64,000 nucleotides of DNA. It comes from Candidatus Obscuribacter sp. (lineage in GTDB: Bacteria > Cyanobacteriota > Vampirovibrionia > Obscuribacterales > Obscuribacteraceae). Position numbers and translations under genes: made by a program. The notes under the pieces were generated by a model that was not told the origin of the DNA, did not search any database, and was given only the letters and a program-made list of their open reading frames with translations. Each line of letters starts with the position of its first letter. The stretch's first letter is position 1. Location: contig JADYXR010000065.1 in the NCBI GenBank assembly GCA_021772095.1, positions 1 to 64,000 of the forward strand, given 5' to 3'. Shown here one piece after another: positions 23,816 through 32,680 of this stretch.

Positions 23816-25276
23816 ATGACCGACAGCAATAACACACCTGCCAACAATGGCGAGCCCGCTGGCACCAATCGGGACGAGGCGCCGCCGCAGCCAGCGCCCG
23901 CTCTGGACGCGCCTTCTCAGCCAATGCGAAATCCGCCTTCCGATAAACCAATTAACAGAGACCCACTGATCGGTCAGTATTTGACCGAAGATTACATAGT
24001 CCTGGACCGCCTTGGCGCGGGCGGTATGGCGATCGTATATAAGGCTCGGCATTTAAAAACCGATCGCATCGTAGCTGTGAAAACATTACGAGAGCGTGAT
24101 CCGGCCATCATGGAGCGCTTCTATCGTGAGGTTCAAACCCTTGCAAAATTGAAGCATAAAAACATCGTAGAAGCGCTTGATTGCATACGAACTGACGCTC
24201 ATCACACGTTCCTGGTCATGGAATATGTCGAAGGCATTACGCTGGAAACGCTTCTGCGGACGCAAGGTCGCGTTGAAAAAGCCGAGGACATTGCCTCGCT
24301 GTTGTCTCAGATTTGCGACGCGCTCGACCACGCGCACCAGCTCCGAATCATCCACCGGGACTTGAAGCCCGCCAACATCGTCATGCTTGTCGATGAGGCT
24401 TCTGAGATTACTGCGAAGGTTTTGGATTTTGGAATTGCTAAACTGCAAGATGATCTGCAGAAGCTGACCAGCGAAGGTCAAGCTCTCGGATCGCCGCTAT
24501 ACATGAGCCCCGAGCAATGTATGGGACATGAAGTGACACCGGCCTCCGACGTGTATTCGCTCGGAATTTTGAGTTATGAATTGATCACCGGAGGGCTGCC
24601 ATACAAGAGCACCAAAATGCTCGAAATCATGTCGGCGCACTGTAGTCCGGATATCTGGCCGCAACCGATTGAAGAAATTCGTGCCGATTTGCCCAATGTC
24701 GCTCAACTCAATCAGATTATTTTTAAAGCGATTAACACCAGGCTGGAAGACCGTTTCCAAACAGTAGCCGAATTCGGCAAGGCGATCTTGTTTTGGATTC
24801 AGTCTGTAAAGTCTGGAAAAAACGAACCCGCGCCTCGTGTGCAAATGGCTCCAATAGTGACGGCACGACGTGAGCAAGAAAAGACGCGAGCGATCCAGGA
24901 GGCTGCCGCTGCTCGAAGAAATAAGGCGGGTGCAAAACCCACAGCTAAAAAATTCGAGTTGTCCGAACGCAATATTGCGCTATTGAAACTGTGTTCCTTC
25001 CTCGTTGTTGCGACTCTTCTGACGTCTGGCCTGGCGATGGTTTTGATCAACATCCGAGGTGGAGGCGGTATCGATACAAGTAAATTCATGGAAGCGTCCA
25101 GGTTCGTTAGTAACTTGCTGAGTCCGCCCAAGAAGGAACCTGAACCAGTCGCAGAGCCAGTAGCAGAGCCTCTCGAACCAGCCGTTATCTCGCCGACGAC
25201 AGAGCCGCAGCAGGCACCTCCCATGGTGCCGGAAACGCAAGAAGCACCGCGAATTTTAGTTCCTGAGGGGCGGTAG
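23816..25276 (+). CDS. Membrane-anchored Ser/Thr protein kinase
   Basis: The 486-residue protein begins with about 55 Pro/Asn-rich residues, then a Hanks-type kinase domain (about 60-325). It has the glycine loop LGAGGMAIVYKA, Lys89 (VAVKT), HRDLKPAN (180-187), DFG (204-206) and GSPLYMSPEQ in the activation segment. All catalytic residues are present, so it should be active. A single membrane helix lies near 385-410 (FLVVATLLTSGLAMVLI), followed by an outer tail of about 60 residues rich in Pro and Glu (EPVAEPVAEPLEP). No PASTA or beta-propeller sensor is present. Its 3' end overlaps the convergent ACMSD-like gene by 21 bp. Partners are unknown. Confidence 0.92.
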   Translation: MTDSNNTPANNGEPAGTNRDEAPPQPAPALDAPSQPMRNPPSDKPINRDPLIGQYLTEDYIVLDRLGAGGMAIVYKARHLKTDRIVAVKTLRERDPAIMERFYREVQTLAKLKHKNIVEALDCIRTDAHHTFLVMEYVEGITLETLLRTQGRVEKAEDIASLLSQICDALDHAHQLRIIHRDLKPANIVMLVDEASEITAKVLDFGIAKLQDDLQKLTSEGQALGSPLYMSPEQCMGHEVTPASDVYSLGILSYELITGGLPYKSTKMLEIMSAHCSPDIWPQPIEEIRADLPNVAQLNQIIFKAINTRLEDRFQTVAEFGKAILFWIQSVKSGKNEPAPRVQMAPIVTARREQEKTRAIQEAAAARRNKAGAKPTAKKFELSERNIALLKLCSFLVVATLLTSGLAMVLINIRGGGGIDTSKFMEASRFVSNLLSPPKKEPEPVAEPVAEPLEPAVISPTTEPQQAPPMVPETQEAPRILVPEGR

Positions 25277-26287
25277 GCTGACGTTTATTCCCAGCCATTC
25301 TAGAGCGTTATCGCGCAGCATTCGTTGGCGCGAATCTAAACTCAAATCATCCATTGATTCGATCATTTTTCCAGGTTCGAGTTCACCGAGTGGAAACGGA
25401 TAATCGGTGCCGAGCATAATGCGGTTGTCTCCCATAAGCGAAACTACATGCCGCAGCACGTCCGGAGAGTGAGTCAGAGAATCAACATAGAATCGCCCCA
25501 GGTAATCGATCGGTCCTTTGTCATTATCGACAGCGCATAAATCGGGTCGGGCTTCGAAGCCATGCTGGATTCGTCCTACCGTCGATGGAAATGAACCGCC
25601 ACCATGGGCGAAGGCAACCCGAAGGTTGGGAAGCCGTTCGAATATGCCACCAAAGATCATCGAGCATATCGCTCGCGTAGTCTCCGCCGGCATTCCGACA
25701 AGCCAGGGCAACCAGTATTTTTGCATGCTCGCCTCTCCCATCATGTCCCAGGGATGAACGAATATCGCCGCCCCAAGTTCTGCGGCCGCTTCGAAAACAG
25801 GAAAGAGAGCTGGTTCGTTTAAATTCCAATCGTTGACGTGCGATCCGATTTGCACACCTTTAAAGTTTAGATCCTTCATGCATCGTTCTAATTCCTTGAT
25901 GGATAGCTCCGGATCCTGCAATGGCAGAGTGCCGAGCCCAACGAATCTATCCGGTTGCGATTGAATGCTGGCAGCCAGATCATCGTTTAGGAACTTTGCC
26001 ACATCCAGTGCGTGCCGCGGTTGTGCCCAATAGCTAAACATAACGGGCACCGTGGATAATACCTGAACGCCGACATCAAACTGGTCGCATTCTCTGGCAC
26101 GCTGCCCGACGTCCCAACAGTTGCTATCGACTTCACGGAAAAATTTGCCATCATCACGCAGCATTTTTGCTTTGCAGGGTGCGTGGTGATCGAGCGTGAT
26201 GAAGCCGCTATAGCCGAACTTGTCTTTCCATGCGGGAAGTTCTTTGGGCAAGATGTGTGTGTGGACATCAATCTTTTGCAGTTTCAT
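25256..26287 (-). CDS. ACMSD-like amidohydrolase/decarboxylase
   Basis: The 343-residue TIM-barrel protein belongs to amidohydrolase_2, closest to 2-amino-3-carboxymuconate-6-semialdehyde decarboxylase. Zinc ligands are His9 and His11 (DVHTHILP), His178 (FVHPWD) and Asp295 (GTDYPFPLGE); His228 (AHGGGSF) is the catalytic base, at almost the same numbering as in ACMSD. The Phe-Arg pair in KFFREVD also fits. ACMSD acts in the tryptophan/2-nitrobenzoate branch, but no kynurenine gene is seen here, and related gamma-resorcylate decarboxylases are an alternative. It forms an operon with the methyltransferase upstream (47-bp gap). The ribosome site is weak. Confidence 0.88.
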   Translation of the reverse strand: MKLQKIDVHTHILPKELPAWKDKFGYSGFITLDHHAPCKAKMLRDDGKFFREVDSNCWDVGQRARECDQFDVGVQVLSTVPVMFSYWAQPRHALDVAKFLNDDLAASIQSQPDRFVGLGTLPLQDPELSIKELERCMKDLNFKGVQIGSHVNDWNLNEPALFPVFEAAAELGAAIFVHPWDMMGEASMQKYWLPWLVGMPAETTRAICSMIFGGIFERLPNLRVAFAHGGGSFPSTVGRIQHGFEARPDLCAVDNDKGPIDYLGRFYVDSLTHSPDVLRHVVSLMGDNRIMLGTDYPFPLGELEPGKMIESMDDLSLDSRQRMLRDNALEWLGINVSLPPLRN

Positions 26288-26334
26288 CGTTCAATCCCAT
26301 GCTTGGCGGTTGTCACGCAACGCCTTCTGCCGAC

Positions 26335-27171
26335 CTATGTCGTGCAGAGATAAGCTTTGCCGCAGATGTTCATGAAGATTTCCTCGCCATGCGTGTTTCG
26401 GCGAATGCGTTCGTCGATGAGCTTAATTTGTTTTTCGTCGGCGGTGTGTTCGTGCCAATTTTTCAGCGCCCATTGCCAGGCGGAAAGAGCTTCTTCGGCG
26501 GATGCGAATTTGAATCCAAAACGTTTTGCATCCAGATCCCGGCCGATTCTTCTTGATGCTGCGATCGATCCAAACACCTTCCGGAGCGGCTCTTCGTAAA
26601 CTGCAACTGGGTCGACTTGCGCACCCGGATCTAAGCCGAGTTCGGCGACGACGTTTTCATATTCGCCATCGGGCATAAGTCCGAAAACGACGAGGCTGCC
26701 GCCTTCGACCAGCACTCGTTTAGCCTCTTTTAAAGCTAATTCTTTGTCCTTGATCTGGTGCAGCGACCAGGGGAAGAGCACCAAATCGAAGCTGTTATCG
26801 TTGAATTGCAATTCGGTGGCGCTCATTTCGTCGACCGAAACGTTTAAAATGCTGCTGGTGGCATTGCCGGAGGCTAGGAGCCCAAGCGCTTCGGCAAGCT
26901 CTGATTGTAGATTTTCGACGAGCATTTTATTGACGTCAACGCCAACCACGCTTTTGGAAAGTGGCGCGAATTCACGCAGTACGCGCCCGTCGCCGCAGCC
27001 GACTTCGAGGATGTTTTTCGTTTTGAACGCAGAGGACGATGGTTCTTTTTGTCCGGAGGCCTCTGCCAGTAATTCGCTCACGAGAGAGGCTTCAAAGTCT
27101 GCTGGATGGTGCAGATTCGACCAATGCCTCCATCCCTGGATAAAGTCGGATTTTAGACCTGTAGTGCTCAT
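26335..27171 (-). CDS. SAM-dependent methyltransferase
   Basis: A 278-residue class I methyltransferase. Motif I is ILEVGCGDGRVL (near residue 63), followed by VVGVDVNKMLVE, motif IV NSFDLVLFPWSLHQI and motif VI LVEGGSLVVFGLM. The last 90 residues form a separate helical cap. GAGG precedes the ATG. It is the first gene of a two-gene operon with the ACMSD-like enzyme, so the two may act on the same small aromatic or amino-carboxylic compound. The acceptor is unknown. Confidence 0.85.
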   Translation of the reverse strand: MSTTGLKSDFIQGWRHWSNLHHPADFEASLVSELLAEASGQKEPSSSAFKTKNILEVGCGDGRVLREFAPLSKSVVGVDVNKMLVENLQSELAEALGLLASGNATSSILNVSVDEMSATELQFNDNSFDLVLFPWSLHQIKDKELALKEAKRVLVEGGSLVVFGLMPDGEYENVVAELGLDPGAQVDPVAVYEEPLRKVFGSIAASRRIGRDLDAKRFGFKFASAEEALSAWQWALKNWHEHTADEKQIKLIDERIRRNTHGEEIFMNICGKAYLCTT

Positions 27172-27754
27172 GGAAGAGTCCTCGATTATTTTTGCGAATT
27201 AAAAGTCGGGCTGTTTGCGTCTGATTAACGATCGTTAAACTAATTTTGAACTTGTTCGCTTTTCAAAATCGTTTGTTGGAACTGATTTTGTTTTGCTTTT
27301 GCATTTGCTATCGGAACCCTGGGTGCAAAATTTACTGCAATCGATTTTTAGCCTTAGCGCGAAGTTCGCTAACTAAAAATGGGAATGGTTTTCATTATTA
27401 CTCGCCCATATTAAGGTAGTAAAGTCGCCCTTTATAGGGGGCTTAACGTTTCGAAACCCATCCAGGTTCCTGGTTTCGAGACTATACCATCATGAACTTC
27501 TTTACATCCTGTCTTCACTTGCTTCTATTACAGAGCGCGCATTAGTTTCTAAGCCTCACTAACGTTCTTGAATTCCAGAAGGGATTCTTCAAACCCCAAA
27601 CAAACTCGACAATTCTGCGTACAAACCCTCGGTTACAGCCTTGCGGTGAGCCTCGTCATGCGTCTTGTCGACTCGTGATGATCCGCAGGACGGCTAAGCC
27701 GTGCTCGGAGCGCTGATGTCATTTTTTAAACCTCGAACCAAAAGGGGAACTCCT
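27172..27754. other. Divergent intergenic region with operator and hairpins
   Basis: No gene is supported. Besides the Fur-like site at 27375 it holds two hairpins: CCCTTTATAGGG near 27431, and TCGAAACC/GGTTTCGA near 27454-27480. Lying after the operator and before the ZIP gene, they could be a 5' leader structure of the ZIP transcript or a small RNA. Confidence 0.5.
27375..27393. promoter_or_regulatory. Fur box-like site
   Basis: AAAAATGGGAATGGTTTTC agrees with the 19-bp Fur box at 12 positions and shares AATGGTTTTCAT with the palindrome at 17114. It stands between the methyltransferase operon and the ZIP metal transporter, a sensible place for a metal-starvation operator. Confidence 0.5.
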
Positions 27755-28795
27755 ATGGCTCTTATTTACGCTTTGCTGGCCGGCCTTGCCGTCAGCGCTG
27801 TTTCTTTGATTGGCCTGCTCACGTTCTTCGCGGGTAAGGACATTCATGCGCGGGTGTCGCATATGTTGCTGGCACTGGCTGCCGGTGCGATGCTCGGCAA
27901 TGCGCTTTTGCACCTGATGCCTCACGCGATTACGCTCGAGCAAGAGTGGACTCGCGGTGCGGCTCAAGTGCATGTTCACGGTGGCGGTGCCACTGCCCAT
28001 GGTGCTGGTCACAATCATGATGTTCTGCCCGCGAAAAACGCCCCTGTTGCCAAATCGGCGCACGAGCACAATCACGACGCGGACGAACATGACCACGGTG
28101 CTGCCAAGCACGACGATCACGACCACGGTGTGGCCAAGCACGACGACCACGATCACGGTGTAGCGAAGCACGACGATCATGAACATGACGCAGCTAATCA
28201 CGACGACCACAATCCTGTCGCGACCGCGCCGATTCCCGTTCATGGCCACAGTCACACCGGTCTGTGGACCGCGTTTCTTATGCTCGCCGGTTTCGTTGGC
28301 TTCTACGCCATCGATATCCTGCTGCGCAGCCGCATCGCCAAGAATGGAGAGAAGCCGGAAGGTTATCTCGCCGCCTTCGGTGACGGCATCGAAAACTTCC
28401 TGGATGGAATTGTGATTGGCACCGCGTTCATGCTGAGCATTCCTGCCGGCATTGCTGCCACTCTCACCATCTTCATTCACGAGATTCCGCTTGAGCTGGG
28501 CGATTTCGCTGTCATGCGTCACGCCGGTTTTTCGAAGCGGAAGGCGGTTTTGACCAACTTGCTCAGTGCCGCGCTCAGTCTCGTCGGTATCTGCACCGCG
28601 TTTGCCATCGGCAGTGTGGTCGCCTCGTTCGTGTTTTTCGGCACCGCAATCGCTGCCGGTTCGCTTTTCTACATCGCCGCCTGCATCCTGATTCCGCACG
28701 TTCGGAAAAGCAGCGAAGACGGCGGTGGCTTTCAATACTTCCTGGTCTCGATGTTCGGACTGGCGCTCATGGCTGCCATTCTGCTTTTCGAGTAG
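27755..28795 (+). CDS. ZIP-family metal transporter with His-rich loop
   Basis: From ATG 27755 (AGGGGAA upstream) the protein has 346 residues; upstream GTG and ATG codons lack a ribosome site. It shows the ZIP layout: three N-terminal membrane segments, a long His/Asp loop (about residues 75-165) with three copies of AKHDDHDHGV, then the C-terminal segments. The conserved metal path is DGIENFLDGIVIGTAF and HEIPLELGDFAVM (the HEIPxExGDF signature). ZIP proteins import Zn, Fe or Mn into the cytoplasm. The loop probably binds zinc. A Fur-like operator and leader hairpins lie upstream, and a Rieske oxygenase follows. The metal is probably zinc or iron. Confidence 0.92.
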   Translation: MALIYALLAGLAVSAVSLIGLLTFFAGKDIHARVSHMLLALAAGAMLGNALLHLMPHAITLEQEWTRGAAQVHVHGGGATAHGAGHNHDVLPAKNAPVAKSAHEHNHDADEHDHGAAKHDDHDHGVAKHDDHDHGVAKHDDHEHDAANHDDHNPVATAPIPVHGHSHTGLWTAFLMLAGFVGFYAIDILLRSRIAKNGEKPEGYLAAFGDGIENFLDGIVIGTAFMLSIPAGIAATLTIFIHEIPLELGDFAVMRHAGFSKRKAVLTNLLSAALSLVGICTAFAIGSVVASFVFFGTAIAAGSLFYIAACILIPHVRKSSEDGGGFQYFLVSMFGLALMAAILLFE

Positions 28796-28825
28796 GCGGT
28801 TCACCCGGTAAATCAATCTCTGTGA

Positions 28826-28853
28826 ACCCAGCACCACTGATGGTGCTGGGTTC
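28826..28853 (+). terminator. Perfect 12-bp hairpin between ZIP and Rieske genes
   Basis: AACCCAGCACCA pairs exactly with TGGTGCTGGGTT around a CTGA loop. No T-run follows, and the Rieske ribosome site begins eight bases later. It may partly terminate, or mark an mRNA processing or stabilising site, rather than end the transcript. Confidence 0.5.
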
Positions 28854-28874
28854 GAGAAATGGAGACATATCGCT

Positions 28875-30008
28875 ATGAAAGAATGGCTTAAAAATTCCTG
28901 GTACGTTATTGCACGAGCCTGCGAATTGACGGTCGAAACTCAGCCGCTGAAGAAGAAGTTGCTCGGGCAGAACCTGGCACTCTTCATCGACGCGGCCGGC
29001 AAGTTCTCCGCCGTCAATGACGTCTGCCCTCACATGGGCGCGTCGCTCTCGCTCGGTTGCGTCAAGAACGGCAACCTCGTTTGTCCCTACCATCACTTCG
29101 GCTTCGCCTCCAGCGGCAAGTGCGCTGAGGTTCCGTCGATCGTCGCGCCGGGAAAAATCCCGTCGACGCTGATGGTGGATTCCTATCCGATCGTCGAGAA
29201 ATACGGTCTGCTGTGGGTCTTCATGGGTGACATGCCCGAGGACAAGCGGCCGCCGATAGTCGAAGTTCCCGAGTTCGACAAGCCGGAGTTCCGAAGCCTG
29301 TACCACGATCTCACGTGGCGCGGCTCGGTTCGTCCGATGCTCGAGAACCTGATCGACTTCACGCACTTCTCGTACCTGCACGCCGGCACGTTCGGCAACG
29401 GCGAACATCCTTTCCGCGAGGACTACACGGTCAAGCGCGGCGAGTATGAAGTCGAGTGCACCGTCAAGGTCAAGCTTAATCCGGACAACTGGTTCTTCCC
29501 GCCAGTTCCGGAGCTCGGCGAAAATCCCGACGTCACGGTGCGCTGCCGTTATCACGTGCCGACGCTCGTGGTCAACGATTTCACGGTCGGCAAGTACACG
29601 GACGTGACGCTGTTCACGTTCACGCCGATCGACGACAACGAAGTGCTGATCCGCATGTTCGGCTGCCGCAACTTCGATCAGAACGCGGTTGCCGACACCA
29701 AGCTGAAAAACCTCGGCGAGCGTATCCTCGAGGAAGATCGGCTGGTGATCGAATCCTGCGTGCCCGAGGTCCTGCCTCGAGCAATCGGCGTCTCGGTCGA
29801 CAAATACCTGATTGCCGCCCGCAATCTCTACGACAAATGGCTGAAGGCCGGCAACAGCGTTCAAGACCACGTCTTCGAGACCAACCGCGGCACCAGGTTG
29901 ACCATTCTGCCGTCGCCCGTGCGCGCCAACAACGAGACCTTCGGTCGCAGTTGGAAGCGGCGAGAGGCGCAGGAGAAGAAGACCCGCAAGGACAAGACGA
30001 CCGACTAG
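28875..30008 (+). CDS. Rieske non-heme iron oxygenase (paralogue)
   Basis: The 377-residue protein is a close paralogue of the oxygenase at 21663, similar throughout to its residue 375. Rieske ligands are Cys51/His53 and Cys70/His73; the catalytic iron motif LIDFTHFSYLH gives Asp161, His164 and His169. The long Ala/Pro tail and the Cys/His patch of the first paralogue are missing; it ends in a short Lys/Arg-rich stretch. GGAGA precedes the ATG. Lying directly after the ZIP importer, it may be cotranscribed with it. It probably shares the ferredoxin encoded at 23150. Confidence 0.9.
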   Translation: MKEWLKNSWYVIARACELTVETQPLKKKLLGQNLALFIDAAGKFSAVNDVCPHMGASLSLGCVKNGNLVCPYHHFGFASSGKCAEVPSIVAPGKIPSTLMVDSYPIVEKYGLLWVFMGDMPEDKRPPIVEVPEFDKPEFRSLYHDLTWRGSVRPMLENLIDFTHFSYLHAGTFGNGEHPFREDYTVKRGEYEVECTVKVKLNPDNWFFPPVPELGENPDVTVRCRYHVPTLVVNDFTVGKYTDVTLFTFTPIDDNEVLIRMFGCRNFDQNAVADTKLKNLGERILEEDRLVIESCVPEVLPRAIGVSVDKYLIAARNLYDKWLKAGNSVQDHVFETNRGTRLTILPSPVRANNETFGRSWKRREAQEKKTRKDKTTD

Positions 30009-30478
30009 GTTGTTTAGATAAGCCGAATCGCGAGGACAAAACGGCTGTCAATGCTGTTATCACCTCCGGTTCGGCTTTCTGAACGTTGTCGCAAATTCAA
30101 TGCGTCATGGCGGCGGAAAACGTCTCCAGTACCAGAAGAACGTGCGACGGCACCCTGGTATCTCGGGCGAAAACACGGTCGTTTTTACGATCGGCGTTTT
30201 TGCCCTTGATACCATCCATGGTGCATACTATAACGCATGGTATGAAATGCGATTGTGTCATGCTGTGTTCCAGGCGGATTGAAGCCTCTGGTGCGTCCTC
30301 GGGGCGGTTAATTTGCTTGATGTCTCTGCTGTTGCCATCGATGAAATTCGGAAAGGCAAAATTATACGGAATATCTCGGCACGATGAGGATTCTCGCAAT
30401 ACAATTCAATTTCAATCAGATCCGTCTCAATCAGTTCAAATCACAATTCAGTTCCGCGTTCAATTTTTAGTAAAACCG
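30009..30478. other. Gap before TPR lipoprotein
   Basis: Apart from the terminator at 30020, nothing convincing. The frame of the downstream lipoprotein is open back to 30086, but codon use there is unlike a gene and the lipoprotein signal starts only at 30479. CATAC...GTATG around CATACTATAACGC (30226-30245) may be a promoter: TACTATAA resembles a -10 box. Confidence 0.5.
30020..30077 (+). terminator. Probable terminator hairpin
   Basis: AAGCCGAA (30020-30027) pairs with TTCGGCTT (30070-30077), with GAGG/CCTC pairing inside. It lies directly after the Rieske stop codon and lacks a long T-run. Confidence 0.5.
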
Positions 30479-31993
30479 ATGTTCGAACGATTCCGAAAAT
30501 TTCGAAACCAACAAGCTCTCCTCGCCGGAGTGCTGATGTTGACTGCATCCGGCTGTGCACAGTTATCAGGTTCGAACGAAAGAGTGCGCGGCATTGTCAA
30601 GGCGGCGCAGTCGGAACAGGACGCGGGCAACTTCGAAGGAGCGCAAACCAAGCTCGGTTCGCTCAAGAAAGCGCCGGAGCAGCTATCCGGTTCGACGGAA
30701 GAAAAACGAAAAATATTGCGCGACGTGATTAAACTTTATACGGGCCTTGCCCGTCACTATCAGGAAAGCGGAGATTTCGTCGCTGCCAAACGTTTATTGC
30801 AGCGTGCGATCGAAATTGAATGTGTCGATCAAGAATGGCTTCGTGAGGGCGGACCCGCTACGGAAAGCTACAAGCGCTTGATGTCGTCGCAGTCAACCGA
30901 CAAACACTTGAGTGTTCAAAAGCGGGTCGGAGCAATCGAAAAGGCCAGTGACGAAGTCGCCCATGCAATTAAAGACGCCAAAGTTCTTGAGTCCAAAAAA
31001 CAGTATGCCAGGGCTGTGACTGTTCTTCGAGACGCCGAGAAAATTTGCGCGCCTAATTCCACCGACAAAGCCGGAGTGCTCGTGGCGATGACAAACTCGC
31101 TTCACGAGCTGGGTAAGCGCAAAGAAGCAATCCTTGGTTTGAAAGAGGCGCGGCAAATCTATGAGGACAATCCGCAGAAGCCGGCTCAATTAGTGGAAAC
31201 GCTGTTCCTTCTGGCAAATGTGTTGGAAACCGAAAAGCGATATGAGGAGGCATCAGAAACGCTCGTTCGTGCTCTTGCGGTCGCCGATCAGCACCCGGCG
31301 GAAGTGCCCGACAAGGCTTACCTGCTCGGCCGCACTTCGGTCAGTCTTATTCGACTTAAAAAATATCCGCAAGGAGAGGCTCTGGAAGCGCGTTTCATCA
31401 AGTCCGTCAGAGAGGGCGCCATCATCGCAGAGAGCAACGAGTTTCTTCATCACCTGATTTTGGGCGATTTATACCAGGCTGATAAACAACCCAAGAAAGC
31501 TATTTTGGCTTACAAGCGCGGTCTGAAGATATGGAATGTCAAAAAACATTCGCCTGACACCAAAAGGACGGTCGGCTATCTCTATTCGCAACTGGCTAAC
31601 AGCGAGCTTGTCGCCGATCAACTGGAAGACGCCGCCGCGCATTCGACAGCTGCTGTCGATCTGATCGATCCTGCTGTTCGGCTTGGTATGGCAGGAACGC
31701 TCAATGCAATCGCCGGCAAGCTCAAGGACAGAGGCGAAAGCAAAAAAGGCGTGTTGTTAAACGAGCGCGCACTCCACATTTGCGATGAGACTGTCGGGCG
31801 CAATGGTTTGGCTACGCTATCGACGCTGATCCAATACGCAGACAGCGCGAAGGCCGCGGGCAATCCCGAGAAAGCCCGTTGGTGTCTGAAGGAGGCGATT
31901 TTACGCGCTAAAAACGCGGGTAATTCCGAAGAGAAAAATGCTCACGTGGCGACGGCCAAATCGCGAATGCGTCTCTACGGTTTGACTGAATAA
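30479..31993 (+). CDS. TPR-repeat lipoprotein
   Basis: From ATG 30479 the product has 504 residues. A basic start (MFERFRKFRNQ) and a hydrophobic stretch end in TASGC, a fair lipobox with Cys26, so a signal peptidase II lipoprotein is likely. The rest is helical with tetratricopeptide-like repeats, for example ALVRALAVADQHPAEVPDKAY and AILAYKRGLKIWNVKK, and a pattern similar to kinesin-light-chain-type TPRs. Such proteins assemble complexes at the outer membrane or periplasm. No ribosome site is clear. It is monocistronic; no partner is suggested by the neighbours. Confidence 0.8.
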   Translation: MFERFRKFRNQQALLAGVLMLTASGCAQLSGSNERVRGIVKAAQSEQDAGNFEGAQTKLGSLKKAPEQLSGSTEEKRKILRDVIKLYTGLARHYQESGDFVAAKRLLQRAIEIECVDQEWLREGGPATESYKRLMSSQSTDKHLSVQKRVGAIEKASDEVAHAIKDAKVLESKKQYARAVTVLRDAEKICAPNSTDKAGVLVAMTNSLHELGKRKEAILGLKEARQIYEDNPQKPAQLVETLFLLANVLETEKRYEEASETLVRALAVADQHPAEVPDKAYLLGRTSVSLIRLKKYPQGEALEARFIKSVREGAIIAESNEFLHHLILGDLYQADKQPKKAILAYKRGLKIWNVKKHSPDTKRTVGYLYSQLANSELVADQLEDAAAHSTAAVDLIDPAVRLGMAGTLNAIAGKLKDRGESKKGVLLNERALHICDETVGRNGLATLSTLIQYADSAKAAGNPEKARWCLKEAILRAKNAGNSEEKNAHVATAKSRMRLYGLTE

Positions 31994-32680
31994 CGTCTTG
32001 AAACTTGCGCGCGCCTCGCGCAGATGAGTGCGCTGTAATCAAGGAATGATCAGCGTTTGGCTGTCAAGTGCATGAATGGTTTTAGATAACATTGGCCTCG
32101 CTAGTAAAGCTTTTTGTTTTTGAGTAATCATCCAAACGTTTAATTACTGAGTAGATCTCAAGCAGCGACCGTGTTCCGAACTGCTGTCGCGAGCCGCATG
32201 CACAGCGGGTCTTGATGTTAGCAATTTTTTTGAACTCAAAGTTCTAATTACTAACAAGCATCAAGTGTATCTCGCATAGGATAGCTCTAACACGAATTAG
32301 TATTAAATAAAGCCCATTCTTGCACGCGCGCCAGAGCCTTGTTAGTAGCAGGTGCTTTTTGTTTTGATCAGGCGTCAATACAAAACAAACTCTTTTCGCG
32401 TTAGTCCCACCCCGCAGTCATCACGCAACTACTGCAAGCACTTTTTCGTTGGCGTATGCCATGGGGAACTAGCACGACCTGTTTTGCGCGGTCATCCGCG
32501 AGCACGAAACAGTGGAGCACGAGTGGAAATTCAGGACAACACCCAACCCGAGGCGTGACTTTTAGACGACCTCTGGGACCCGGCTTTGTGGGAGTTAACG
32601 ACTTCCGACTGAGCAAAAGCGCGGGTCTTGGAGCGAGGCTTCGGTTTTTGACCTCAATAATTCACAAGGGACCCAGAATT
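31994..32680. other. Long gap with hairpins
   Basis: No gene is supported. CTTGATGTTAG (32211) and CTAACAAGCATCAAG (32251-32265) pair with a three-base bulge, enclosing the smaller hairpin GAACT/AGTTC (32233-32245). GC-rich inverted words (GCGCGGTCATCCGCG) lie near 32490. The ABC transporter frame is open here, but its start is at 32681. Confidence 0.5.

Noticed and set aside
27719-28837. 372-codon minus-strand frame over the ZIP gene
   Set aside because: It mirrors the His-rich repeats of the ZIP transporter as Val/Ile repeats; the plus strand has the real signature and ribosome site.
28767-29870. 367-codon minus-strand frame over the second Rieske gene
   Set aside because: Shadow of the biased Rieske coding sequence; a similar shadow (21840-22661) appears over the paralogue, as expected from an artefact.
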